The notes beneath the pieces were generated by a model. That model had not been told where the DNA came from. It worked only from the letters and a program-made list of their open reading frames with translations, and ran no database searches. From Gemmatimonadota bacterium (GTDB lineage: Bacteria; Gemmatimonadota; Gemmatimonadetes; Longimicrobiales; Gaopeijiaceae): a DNA stretch of 35,158 nt. Made by a program: the position numbers and the translations under genes. The stretch covers positions 1-35,158 of the forward strand of contig JAJDUP010000001.1 of the NCBI GenBank assembly GCA_022826565.1, read 5' to 3'. Of the stretch, positions 16,341 to 23,932 are shown one piece after another (the stretch's first letter is position 1; each line of letters starts with the position of its first letter).

Positions 16341-17510
16341 ATGCGACGCGAATCCACAGGAAGCTACGAAGTGACTGTCGGCGGTGGGGAGACCGTGCGA
16401 GCGTTCGTACCCCGCCCCCTCCCGCCCGTACCGGGACTCGATGCCCGCGAGAGCCTTGGGCGTCTGCTCGAAGAGGCAACCGCCGCGCTCGGCCGGCTGG
16501 ACGCCGTCTCCGAACTATTGCCGGACCCGGCCATCTTCGTCTACGGCTACGTGCGGAAGGAGGCGGTCCTGTCCTCCCAGATCGAAGGCACCCAGTCTTC
16601 GCTGGCCGACCTCATGCTTCACGAAGCGGGGGGTGTGCCCGGTACCGACCGCATCGACGTGATCGAGACGTCGAACGCCGTGGCCGCCTTGAATCACGGT
16701 GTTGAACGCCTGCGTGGTGGCTTCCCGATCTCCAATCGCCTCCTGCGGGAGATGCACGCCAGGCTGTTGGCGAGCGGCCGTGGCAAGGCGATGAGGCCAG
16801 GGGAATTCCGGCGGTCACAGAACTGGATCGGCGGATCGCGTCCCGGCAATGCCGCCTTCGTGCCACCGCCGCCCAATCACGTCCAGGATTGCATGGCCGA
16901 CCTGGAGCGGTTCATTCACGCTACGGACGACGGACTTCCCGTTCTGGTGAAAGCCGGGCTCGCGCACGTTCAGTTCGAAACCATCCATCCCTTCCTCGAT
17001 GGCAACGGGCGGCTGGGACGATTGCTGATCACCCTGATGCTGTGCGATGCCGGACTGCTCCGGGAGCCGCTTCTGTACCTCAGTCTGTACTTCAAACACA
17101 ATCGGAGTACCTACTACCAGCTTCTCAACGACACGCGGCACACCGGAGACTGGGAAGCCTGGCTGAGGTTTTTCCTGGATGGCGTGCGCGAGGTGGCGGA
17201 ATCGGCTGTTGCGACGGCTCGGTCCGTCAGCGATACAATCCGGGAAGACCGGTCGCGAATCGGCCGCCTGGGACGGCGTGCGGGTTCGGCGTTGCGGGTG
17301 CACCAGTCCCTGGTCGAACGTCCTGTCGGCGACATCGGCCGGCTCGCGTGGCGCACGGCCCTGTCCGCGCCGACCGTGGCCGCCGTACTCCGAGCGCTCG
17401 AGGATCTCGACATCGTGCGCGAGATCACGGGCCGCCAGCGAGGCAGGATCTACACCTATGAGCGCTACCTCGCGGTTCTGCGCGAAGGCACCGAAGATCC
17501 GCCCGGGTAG
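16341..17510 (+). CDS. Fic family AMPylase-type protein
   Basis: The 389-residue protein (ATG at 16341; an in-frame TTG at 16305 is less likely) has the Fic core HPFLDGNGRLGR at 216-227. It keeps the catalytic histidine and the nucleotide-binding GNGR. An N-terminal inhibitory motif (S/T)xxxE(G/N) is present as SSQIEG at 78-83, placing it with self-inhibited class II Fic proteins. The C-terminal ~80 residues (GDIGRLAWRTALSAPTVAAVLRALEDLDIV) form a winged helix, as in many bacterial Fic proteins. Such enzymes transfer AMP or related groups to target proteins. The target here is unknown. It is a single-gene unit convergent with the decarboxylase. Confidence 0.92.
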   Translation: MRRESTGSYEVTVGGGETVRAFVPRPLPPVPGLDARESLGRLLEEATAALGRLDAVSELLPDPAIFVYGYVRKEAVLSSQIEGTQSSLADLMLHEAGGVPGTDRIDVIETSNAVAALNHGVERLRGGFPISNRLLREMHARLLASGRGKAMRPGEFRRSQNWIGGSRPGNAAFVPPPPNHVQDCMADLERFIHATDDGLPVLVKAGLAHVQFETIHPFLDGNGRLGRLLITLMLCDAGLLREPLLYLSLYFKHNRSTYYQLLNDTRHTGDWEAWLRFFLDGVREVAESAVATARSVSDTIREDRSRIGRLGRRAGSALRVHQSLVERPVGDIGRLAWRTALSAPTVAAVLRALEDLDIVREITGRQRGRIYTYERYLAVLREGTEDPPG

Positions 17511-17533
17511 CGACAGCAGTTATCCCGAAACCC

Positions 17534-18997
17534 CTATGCCGCTCCCGACACTGCCTTCCCAAAACGCTCGGCTGCTTCGAGCGTCTCCCTCACGTCGTCC
17601 CACTCGGTGTTGTGGTTGACGATGCAGAGCCTCAATGCAAACCGCCCGGCCAGGACGGCCGAGGACACGAACGCCGGATCCTCCCAGAACAGGCGGGCCA
17701 GCACCGACCGGTTGATCTCGTCGAGCGTCTCGTCCGCGAGCTCCCGTCCGGCCGGGTTGATCCGGAAACACACGACGCTCAGCGAGGCCGGGCTCAGGCA
17801 CTCCAGGACCGGACTTGCCTGAATGTACTCCTCAGCGCGGGCGGCCAGATCCAGACCCTTCGCGATGGCCCGCCTGAACGCCGCCATTCCGAACGTCTGG
17901 ACCGACATCCAGATCTTGAGGGCCCGCACCGACCGGCTCAGCTGCAGGCCGCGATCCCAGAAATTCGGGTGGCCCTTGCCCCAAAGGGCATCCTGAAGGA
18001 AGTCGGGGCGGATATTGAACGGCTTCTCGAGCGTTGAAATGTCCCTGACCAGGAGACCGCCTGCCTCGTAGGGTTGGAAGAGCCACTTGTGCGCGTCGAT
18101 CCCCACCGAATCGGCGCGCCCGATCCCGCGCAGGAGCCGCTTGCCGCGGTCGGTGAGGACGGCAAACCCGCCGTACGCGGCGTCGACATGCAGCCAGGTC
18201 CCATGCTCTGCGCAGAAGTCCGCCAGGGCATCCAGTGAATCGACGGCCCCGGTCGCCGTTGTTCCGGCGTTCGCGCAGACGGCGATGGGATGCAACCCGG
18301 CGGCGCGATCCTCCGCCACCATCGTCGCCAGCGCTCCGAGGTCCATCTGGAAGAGGCGGTCGGTGGGCACCAGGCGTGTGTGCTCCCCGCGGATGCCGAT
18401 GATCCTGGCCGCCCTCATCTGCGAACTGTGACTCTGGTCGCTCATGTAGACGCAGGGCCCCTCAGGGCAGCCCGCCGCTTCTCTCGCCGCCACGAACGCG
18501 TCGACCGTCGCGGCCGATCCGCCGCTGGTCAGCAATCCACCGGCGGTCTCCGGGAAACCGAGCCAGCGCCGAAACCAATCGATGACGACGCACTCCAGCT
18601 GGGTCGCCCCGCTCGCGATGAGCCAGTTGGATGCGTTGATGTTGTAGCCGGCGGCGAGAAAATCGGCGACGACGCCGGGCCACGTGGGAGCGCTGGGGAC
18701 GAAACCGAAGGAACGCGGATGGTCGAGGCGAAGCGCCAACGGAAGGATGTCCTGCACAGCCCGCTGCAGGACTTGGGACGCCGGATTGCCGACCTCCGGG
18801 GGGTCCTCCATGAGCCGCTCGTCCAGCTCTCCGCGGAACTCGCCGTCCCAGGCTTGCTCCCGGGGAAGGCGTCCGTGGCGTTCAACGAGAACTTCCGCCG
18901 CCTGGCGGGCCAGATCGAGCATGGCATCCGGGGACATCTGGAGGCCATCTTCGTGCGCGGAATGATGCGTTGACCGTGTTGGCTCGTCGCTGGACAA
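17534..18997 (-). CDS. Group II PLP-dependent amino-acid decarboxylase
   Basis: A 487-residue enzyme of the aromatic-L-amino-acid / glutamate decarboxylase family. The PLP site is SVGIDAHKWLFQP, with the Schiff-base lysine at K304. The ring-binding aspartate is D272 in LHVDAAYGG. Other hallmarks are LLTSGGSAATVDAF and VCANAGTTATGAVD. The length and the SDQSHSSQ stretch fit the family. Which amino acid is used cannot be read from the sequence; tryptophan, tyrosine or DOPA-type substrates are typical of the closest wording. A later ATG at codon 21 is an alternative start. It lies 62 bp downstream of the VanZ-like gene on the same strand, so they may share a transcript. Confidence 0.9.
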   Translation of the reverse strand: MSSDEPTRSTHHSAHEDGLQMSPDAMLDLARQAAEVLVERHGRLPREQAWDGEFRGELDERLMEDPPEVGNPASQVLQRAVQDILPLALRLDHPRSFGFVPSAPTWPGVVADFLAAGYNINASNWLIASGATQLECVVIDWFRRWLGFPETAGGLLTSGGSAATVDAFVAAREAAGCPEGPCVYMSDQSHSSQMRAARIIGIRGEHTRLVPTDRLFQMDLGALATMVAEDRAAGLHPIAVCANAGTTATGAVDSLDALADFCAEHGTWLHVDAAYGGFAVLTDRGKRLLRGIGRADSVGIDAHKWLFQPYEAGGLLVRDISTLEKPFNIRPDFLQDALWGKGHPNFWDRGLQLSRSVRALKIWMSVQTFGMAAFRRAIAKGLDLAARAEEYIQASPVLECLSPASLSVVCFRINPAGRELADETLDEINRSVLARLFWEDPAFVSSAVLAGRFALRLCIVNHNTEWDDVRETLEAAERFGKAVSGAA

Positions 18998-19059
18998 TGC
19001 ACTGCAAGGGGGTGTGGGATGGAACCAAAACAGGCTGCAATAGGACGCTTATGGCCCCG

Positions 19060-19647
19060 CTAGTCAAGTTCTCGGGGCCCGCCCTTCCACCGATCCACCA
19101 CAGCATTCACCCACCCGACCACCACACTCGTCACGATCCCGATCGTAGCGGCGACTGCATTGCTGAACACGTCGAAGTTGTCGTAGACCCGGTTCGGCAA
19201 CACCGCCTGGATCCCCTCGTCGAGCCAGCCCACCAGCACCGTCACGACCAGGGCGAGCAGGGCCGGCACCGGCACCCGTCGGTCGTTGCTCACTCGCTCC
19301 CTCAGAGCCTGGTAGATCAGGACCGCGACGATGCTGTACTCCATGAGGTGGGTGCGCTCCTCGGGCGTGACTCCCATCCTGAGGGCCGCCATCCCGTAGA
19401 CGGCCGTGACGCCGAGTGCTATCCAGAGGTCGCGCCGCCCGGGACGCCTCTTCAGCCCGCTTCCAACGATGGCCGCCACCGTGAGGAACATGAGGAAGAA
19501 GAACACGGGAGGCAGCAGGCGGTGCTCGCGCAGAACCTCGGCCAGTGCGCCCGCCAGTCCCAGCGTGGAGTAGATGGCCACGATCACGGCCAGCGCCCAG
19601 AGCCAGAGGCGCCGTTCGCGATCGGAGGTGAAGGGAGGGTTTTTCAT
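19060..19647 (-). CDS. VanZ-like integral membrane protein
   Basis: The 195-residue protein has about six hydrophobic segments (roughly 14-36, 44-62, 73-90, 100-116, 126-141 and 163-183). The VanZ-like signature is visible: HLMEYSIVAVLIYQAL (H100, E103), then GWLDEGIQ (D143, E144, Q147), then YDNFDVFSNAVAATIG (D159, N163). VanZ-like proteins are named after the teicoplanin-resistance protein of Enterococcus, but most bacterial members have no proven role. The next gene on the strand is the PLP decarboxylase; the link between them is positional only. Confidence 0.85.
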   Translation of the reverse strand: MKNPPFTSDRERRLWLWALAVIVAIYSTLGLAGALAEVLREHRLLPPVFFFLMFLTVAAIVGSGLKRRPGRRDLWIALGVTAVYGMAALRMGVTPEERTHLMEYSIVAVLIYQALRERVSNDRRVPVPALLALVVTVLVGWLDEGIQAVLPNRVYDNFDVFSNAVAATIGIVTSVVVGWVNAVVDRWKGGPRELD

Positions 19648-19773
19648 GCGGTCACCCCGCCAAACCCTGACGTAACGGCGGAACCGTTCAGGATTCTATC
19701 TTGTGCGATCACTTGATGTTATGGGATTTCTGGATCGGATTCCCGCTGTCTGACTCCCGCCGAGTGGAGAACC

Positions 19774-20922
19774 TCAGCCGCGTGGTCTCCGGCGGGCTTC
19801 CAGTGCCTTCCGAAGCTGTCCCTCGTCGGCTCGCTGGTAGCATTCGAGCACCGTCTTGGCGGTCTTCCATCCGCCCAACTCGCAGAGGACCTTGAGCGGC
19901 TGGTCCATCAGGTCGCTCGCAAACTTGCGCCTCAGCGAGTGCCAGCCCCGCCCGCGCTTCGGTTCCAGATCCGCGAGCCCTTGGGCCTTGTACCACCAAG
20001 CTCGCACCAGCGACCGGCCCGCGCACTTCGAGGCAACCGTCGGCGCGGGTAGCACCGGAGTGTCCTCATGTCCCGAACTCTTCTTCCGCGCCTCCTCCAA
20101 GGCGGCCACCGCCTCGGTCGTTACCGGCGTACTATGCTCGTAGCCGGTCTTCTCGTGTTCCGCGCGCCACCGCACCACCCCGCTTTCGAGACAGATGTCC
20201 GACCACCTGAGTTGACGGATGGCCCCGATTCGGTGCCCGGTCTCGTGCGCGAGCACGAGCGCGACGTGGAAGCGCCAGTCCACCTGCCGGGACACCCCGA
20301 GAAGCGCCTGGTACTCCTCCTCCGACAACACCACCCGCGTGGGGTTCTTCTCCGTGGGCGCCCTGAGACCCCTCAGGGGATTCGAAGCGAGCAGGAGCTC
20401 GCCCCGCTCGTCCCTGGACTTGGCGGCCCAGTTGAGCACGGCGATCAGGAACTTCAGGTCGTGCTCGATGGTCCGGTCGGAGACCGGCCTTCCGCTTGGG
20501 CCGACGCTGCCCGCGCGCCGCGCCCGGATGAACCGGTCCCAGTCGCGCTGCGACAGGCTCGCGGGACTCCGGCCCCGTCCGAAGAACCGGAGGAACATTC
20601 TCGCCGCGGCCCGGTCGGACCGCTGCGATGTCTCCGCCTTCGTGGGCGTCACCTCCTCCCCGTAGATTTCAAAAAGCCTTCCCAGCGTGAGCGGCTCGGG
20701 CTTGCCGTTCGGCTCCGGCCGGGCGAACCCGGCGGCGAACTCGTCCGCCTGCCGCTTTGCGCGCCGCCAATCGCGGTGCTTGAGCGACCTCGTGAGCCTG
20801 CGCCCGTTCTTGCGCCACTCGATCTGGTATAGGCCCGTCTTGGGATCCGGGAACACCCGGACCCGGTTCCGGCCCCATTCGCCGGCGCCGTACGAGCGCC
20901 GACTTCGTTTCGTGCGTGCCAT
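19774..20922 (-). CDS. Tyrosine recombinase / phage-type integrase
   Basis: A 382-residue site-specific recombinase. The catalytic set is complete: R231 (HETGHRIGAIRQLRW), K258 (EHEKTGYEHSTP), H328 and R331 (WHSLRRKFAS), W352 and the nucleophile Y362 (LECYQRAD). The N-terminal ~180 residues include an arm-type DNA-binding segment (YQIEWRKNGRRLTRSLKHRDW) and a SAM-like core-binding helix bundle. The ATG at 20922 has AGAGAGGAA upstream; the frame stays open to 21003 but the extra residues look non-coding. It diverges from the unknown gene at 21206, with a 283-bp shared leader. No tRNA gene or direct-repeat att site is evident near 19.7 kb. Confidence 0.92.
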   Translation of the reverse strand: MARTKRSRRSYGAGEWGRNRVRVFPDPKTGLYQIEWRKNGRRLTRSLKHRDWRRAKRQADEFAAGFARPEPNGKPEPLTLGRLFEIYGEEVTPTKAETSQRSDRAAARMFLRFFGRGRSPASLSQRDWDRFIRARRAGSVGPSGRPVSDRTIEHDLKFLIAVLNWAAKSRDERGELLLASNPLRGLRAPTEKNPTRVVLSEEEYQALLGVSRQVDWRFHVALVLAHETGHRIGAIRQLRWSDICLESGVVRWRAEHEKTGYEHSTPVTTEAVAALEEARKKSSGHEDTPVLPAPTVASKCAGRSLVRAWWYKAQGLADLEPKRGRGWHSLRRKFASDLMDQPLKVLCELGGWKTAKTVLECYQRADEGQLRKALEARRRPRG

Positions 20923-21205
20923 CGTTCGATTCCTCTCTCGATGGACTGCACGATCTGCGCAACGGAATCTCGCTGGACGACGGCAGCTTGACCAGTGCAG
21001 CACTCGTGCCGTTCGCTTCTCGAAGGCGATGGAGGAGCGGACGGCGGAGCCTGTTCCGCATCCGGGACCGCACCGGACGGCTCGGGACCCTGGCCCGCAG
21101 ACGCGACTTGACGCCGCCCAGGGCGCGCTCCCGATTTCTCTCGGATCCTACCGCAGGAGCGGCAACCCCGATGCACAGCAAAGCCCTCGACCAACGGCGA
21201 GCCCG

Positions 21206-22141
21206 ATGATCGACCATCTTAAGGGGCGGGAGAAGGCGCTGGAGCCGTTCGGTTTGACGGGCCGCCGCGCCGAATGGGTCGCCTTGGCGAGCCTGCACGG
21301 AGGCGTGTTCACCCGCAAGCAGCTTTCGGCTTGGCTCGGGGTCAGCCGTTTCACGGCGCTCCGGTTCGTGCAGGCGCTGAGGGACCGACGGCTGGCCGCC
21401 GAGGAAACGGTCGGAGATCTGAAGGTTTGCCGGATCTGTGCGCGCGGCATCTACCGCGCACTCGATGCCGAAGGCGTTCGCCACCGGAGGATCACCTCGC
21501 CCGAAGTGGCCCTGCGCCGCCTGCTCTCGTTCGACTACGTGATCGAGCACACCGGCCTGCCCTGGCTGCCGACCGAGCCGGAGAAGGTCGCCGCGTTCGA
21601 GACGCTCGGCATCGACCGCTCGCTCCTGCCCGCCCGCATCTACCGGGGCGCCGCCGAGGGCGCGCGGCGATACTTCCCGCGCGGGATGCCCGTGGCGCTG
21701 GACTCAAGCCGCGCCGTGTTCGTCCACGCCGATCCCGGCTACGATACCTCGACGGCGCTCCGTTCGTGGCGGGATCGGCACCTGAAGCTCTGGGAGGCGC
21801 TGAGGGAGCTGGGCTGGTCGGTCGAGGCCGTCGGGGTCGCCTGCGGCCCCAAAGAACTCCGACGGGCAGGGACGATCCTGGGCAACTGGGTCGGTGCCGC
21901 CGCCACCGAAGAACCCAGCCGGCAGCCCAAGACTATCGCGGCCGTCCGGCGCGAGATCGTGCGCGTCGAGAATGCCATCCGGGGAAGGGACGAGGCGACC
22001 GTCGAGGAACTGGGCGGTCTCAACGGCTGCCTTCACCGCCTCGTTGAGATGCGGGAACTGCTCCGATCGGGCCTCCCCGGAGGCGTGATTCACGGCTATT
22101 CCGTTTGGGGTTCGAGCCGCTTCTCCGAGGGCGGGTTTTGA
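21206..22141 (+). CDS. Unknown winged-helix-like protein of an integrase module
   Basis: A 311-residue protein starting MIDHLKGREKALEPFGLTGR. The frame is open far upstream, but that part overlaps the divergent integrase and its leader, so the ATG at 21206 is preferred. Residues 20-90 look like a winged helix: EWVALASLHGGVFTRKQLSA, then FTALRFVQALRDRRLAAEE, then a GIYRALDAEGVRHRR stretch. The middle (RLLSFDYVIEHTGLPWLPTE, RYFPRGMPVALDSSRAVFVH) is conserved-looking but of no named family that I know. Proteins of this wording tend to sit beside tyrosine recombinases in mobile elements, which suggests a role in element control, excision or replication. That is inference. Confidence 0.75.
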   Translation: MIDHLKGREKALEPFGLTGRRAEWVALASLHGGVFTRKQLSAWLGVSRFTALRFVQALRDRRLAAEETVGDLKVCRICARGIYRALDAEGVRHRRITSPEVALRRLLSFDYVIEHTGLPWLPTEPEKVAAFETLGIDRSLLPARIYRGAAEGARRYFPRGMPVALDSSRAVFVHADPGYDTSTALRSWRDRHLKLWEALRELGWSVEAVGVACGPKELRRAGTILGNWVGAAATEEPSRQPKTIAAVRREIVRVENAIRGRDEATVEELGGLNGCLHRLVEMRELLRSGLPGGVIHGYSVWGSSRFSEGGF

Positions 22142-22280
22142 GCGTCCATGGGCAGGTGCCGTTGCCGATCCGTAGGTGTCCGTCTCACATCGGGGTCGAT
22201 GTGCAAGGGAATGCCGCTTGGGCGTGCGGAACGCGACGGTCCGTAAGGCACTGGACGGATTGGGGTTGTGCCACGGCCTG

Positions 22281-22435
22281 CGGATCGCCGATGCCGATCC
22301 GGGTCTCCGGGCCGTGGACGGGAGCGACCCATCCCTTCGGGGTGCCTGGTACGGCACGGCGATCGTTGGGATGTGCAAGGCCATCCCACCGTCGCCCTGG
22401 GTCGCTCCCGATCCATCAGTCCCGTGCGGGAAGGC
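22281..22435 (+). repeat. Structured repeat element, copy A
   Basis: An outer perfect 13-bp inverted repeat, CGGGAGCGACCCA (22319-22331) with TGGGTCGCTCCCG (22398-22410), encloses two hairpins. These are GTGCC-tggtac-GGCAC (22342-22357) and TGGGATG-tgcaaggc-CATCCCA (22367-22388). A separate hairpin, CGGATCG-ccgatgc-CGATCCG, precedes it (22281-22301). Flanks conserved with copy B are CGGGCCGTGGACGG (22308-22321) and a 23-bp tail at 22413-22435 (19 of 23 identical). It lies between the convergent ends of the integrase-module gene and the outer-membrane gene. The 320 bp from 22142 to 22461 hold nothing else that I can name. Confidence 0.7.
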
Positions 22436-22461
22436 TCTGTCGCGGCCGGGGAACTCGCCCT

Positions 22462-23145
22462 CTAGCCGATCGGAAGAGCCACGCCCATCCGAAGAGTCAG
22501 AACACGTTGTCTCGGTCCGCTCCAGTACGAGTCCGCTCCTCCGATTGGGATGAGCCCGAGCGTGTAGAGCAGATCGACGCTCGCATCGGCCCGGTCCGTC
22601 ACGCCGACCGCGATGCCTCCGCCCACGACGACCCCGAGATCCATCGCGGCTTCGACCTCGTCCCGCCCTCCGGCGTCACAACTGCCGGCGGCGGCGATTT
22701 CCTCGGTTTCGAGCCGCGCGGATGCGTCGAAGTCGCAGTCGATCCGGCTCGCCAACGTGGGACCGAAGAAGAACCGGACGGAGGAGCGTTCCCACGACGA
22801 CAGGGGGAGCGTCGGCACGGCCAGCAGCGAGAACTCGAAGTAGTCGAGCGCGATCTCCGTGGTGACGGAGATGTCGCCGTCCAGTCCGCGCAACCTGCCG
22901 CCCTTCTGGGCGTATGCGACGCCAAGCTGCACCCCGAGATGCTCCGAGGCCGGGAAGGTCGCCGCCAGCCCGACGGACATTCTGGTGAGGGACTCGGAAC
23001 GCCAAACGTTGCGGTCGGGAGGGTCGGCGGTCATGGCCGTCCGGTTCAGGCCGCCAGTGAGCGACAGAGTGGTCTGCGCCAAGACCGGAGAACCGGTGGC
23101 GACCAGCAAAAACATGACAGGGACAAAGAGCGATACCCGCTTCAT
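22462..23145 (-). CDS. Small outer-membrane beta-barrel protein
   Basis: A 227-residue protein starting at the ATG at 23145, with AGGAGGT 5-6 bp upstream. The frame is open a few codons more but without a better site. The signal peptide is MKRVSLFVPVMFLLVATGSP with cleavage expected after VLAQ. The rest has alternating hydrophobic strands (LGVQLGVAYAQKGGRL, TEIALDYFEFSLLAVPTLPL, RFFFGPTLASRIDCDFD) and ends in a strand (VLTLRMGVALPIG). This is the OmpX/PorT-like 'outer membrane protein beta-barrel' type. A two-cysteine pair (CDFD...SCDAGG) could form a disulfide. It is flanked by inverted copies of a structured repeat (22308-22435 and 23413-23539). Confidence 0.82.
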   Translation of the reverse strand: MKRVSLFVPVMFLLVATGSPVLAQTTLSLTGGLNRTAMTADPPDRNVWRSESLTRMSVGLAATFPASEHLGVQLGVAYAQKGGRLRGLDGDISVTTEIALDYFEFSLLAVPTLPLSSWERSSVRFFFGPTLASRIDCDFDASARLETEEIAAAGSCDAGGRDEVEAAMDLGVVVGGGIAVGVTDRADASVDLLYTLGLIPIGGADSYWSGPRQRVLTLRMGVALPIG

Positions 23146-23932
23146 CGGAGACCTCCTCATGGGTGTTGGTGAAGGGGAGCCTCCAGGGCTCCTGCTTCAC
23201 AAGCGGATGAAGCGGGGGTTACTACCTATCCCATCTCGCGCGTACGCGATGAAACCGCCGATCCCATCGGACGCGTGTTCCAGACCACGGAGCTTGAGTC
23301 GTGGCGCAAAGCCATTCGGGTCCTCCCGGCCCTGTTCGGCGATGGAGCGCTGTCTGACGAACGACCGGTCGAGGAACGGGTGCTCAGCCGCCTCGAAAGC
23401 GGTGCTCGACATGCCTTCCCGCGAGGGATTGCTGGTGCGGTAGCGACCCGAAAGGGTCGAGGCAGGGGTGCGCAAACCCACCTGCCCTCGAACCCGCAGC
23501 AGTCCCTCGGATTGCCGGGTCGCTACCGTCCACGGCCCGAGCGCCCCGTACGCCCCGGGCGGACGGGGCGACGAGGCCGAAAGACGTTGCCACGGCAGCG
23601 GATAAACGGGAATGGGCGGTGCGCGTCGCGCTGGCAGCCAAAGTGTGCATCGGACCCCCATGTCGTTTGCGCACTCCAGTACGGCTTCAAGCGGGAGCGC
23701 CGGGGCTTCGGCGAAACGGGCTCCGGCCCCGCCAGCCCGTGGACCGGCGGATCCGGCCTCGGGAGGCGATGGTCCATACGGCGTCCGCCCCGGCGGGGTT
23801 TCGGCGAACCCGCTAGTTCAATCCGATGGGGGACTCGGACACCGCCTCCGGCGACCGTCGCCCCGGCTCGTTCGGCGACCGCTTCGAAGGCATCCGCCGG
23901 GCTGGCTGCCCACGGTTACGTGGCTCAGCCAG
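23146..23932. other. 787-bp gene-poor stretch upstream of the outer-membrane gene
   Basis: It contains structured element copy B (23413-23570). A minus-strand open frame of 154 codons (23197-23661) runs through that element; its downstream half reads FEAAEHPFLDRSFVRQRSIAEQ and LKLRGLEHASDGIGGFIAYA, protein-like but of no known family. Its upstream half is the repeat itself, so a real gene would have to start inside it. From 23571 to 23932 I see only GC-rich DNA with a weak hairpin near 23797-23817. Confidence 0.35.
23413..23570 (-). repeat. Structured repeat element, copy B (inverted)
   Basis: This is the reverse-oriented partner of the element at 22281. Its outer perfect 13-bp arms are CGGTAGCGACCCG (23438-23450) and CGGGTCGCTACCG (23516-23528). 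The span is 91 bp against 92 bp in copy A. Inside are CGACCC-GAAA-GGGTCG (23444-23459), a GNRA-loop hairpin that overlaps the outer arm, and a longer bulged stem at 23459-23489. Flanks shared with copy A are a 14-bp identical block (23526-23539) and a 23-bp tail (23413-23435). A hairpin with arms CGCCCCGT / ACGGGGCG (23542-23570) sits outside it, mirroring the outer hairpin of copy A. Confidence 0.7.

Noticed and set aside
12608..19712. Shared TCTTGTGCGAT(T/C)AC at 12611 and 19699 as att direct repeats
   Set aside because: Only about 14 bp with one mismatch, and the enclosed interval does not start at the recombinase in a sensible way; chance is likely.
19648..19773. tRNA gene as the integrase attachment site
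   Set aside because: No TTCGA-type T-arm or acceptor-stem pairing could be found next to the recombinase.
22319..23528. Elements A and B as integron attC sites
   Set aside because: Their size and folding suit attC, but the conserved GTTRRRY and RYYYAAC core sites are not present and the recombinase lacks an evident IntI-specific insert.
22281..23570. Elements A and B as a retron RNA or diversity-generating template
   Set aside because: No reverse transcriptase gene is found in the window and no adenine-biased variable repeat pair is seen.
23197..23661. 154-codon minus-strand frame as a real gene
   Set aside because: Its upstream half is the structured repeat also found, without this frame, at 22308-22435. 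The downstream half is protein-like, but no start codon with a ribosome site is seen, so it is kept only as a note.
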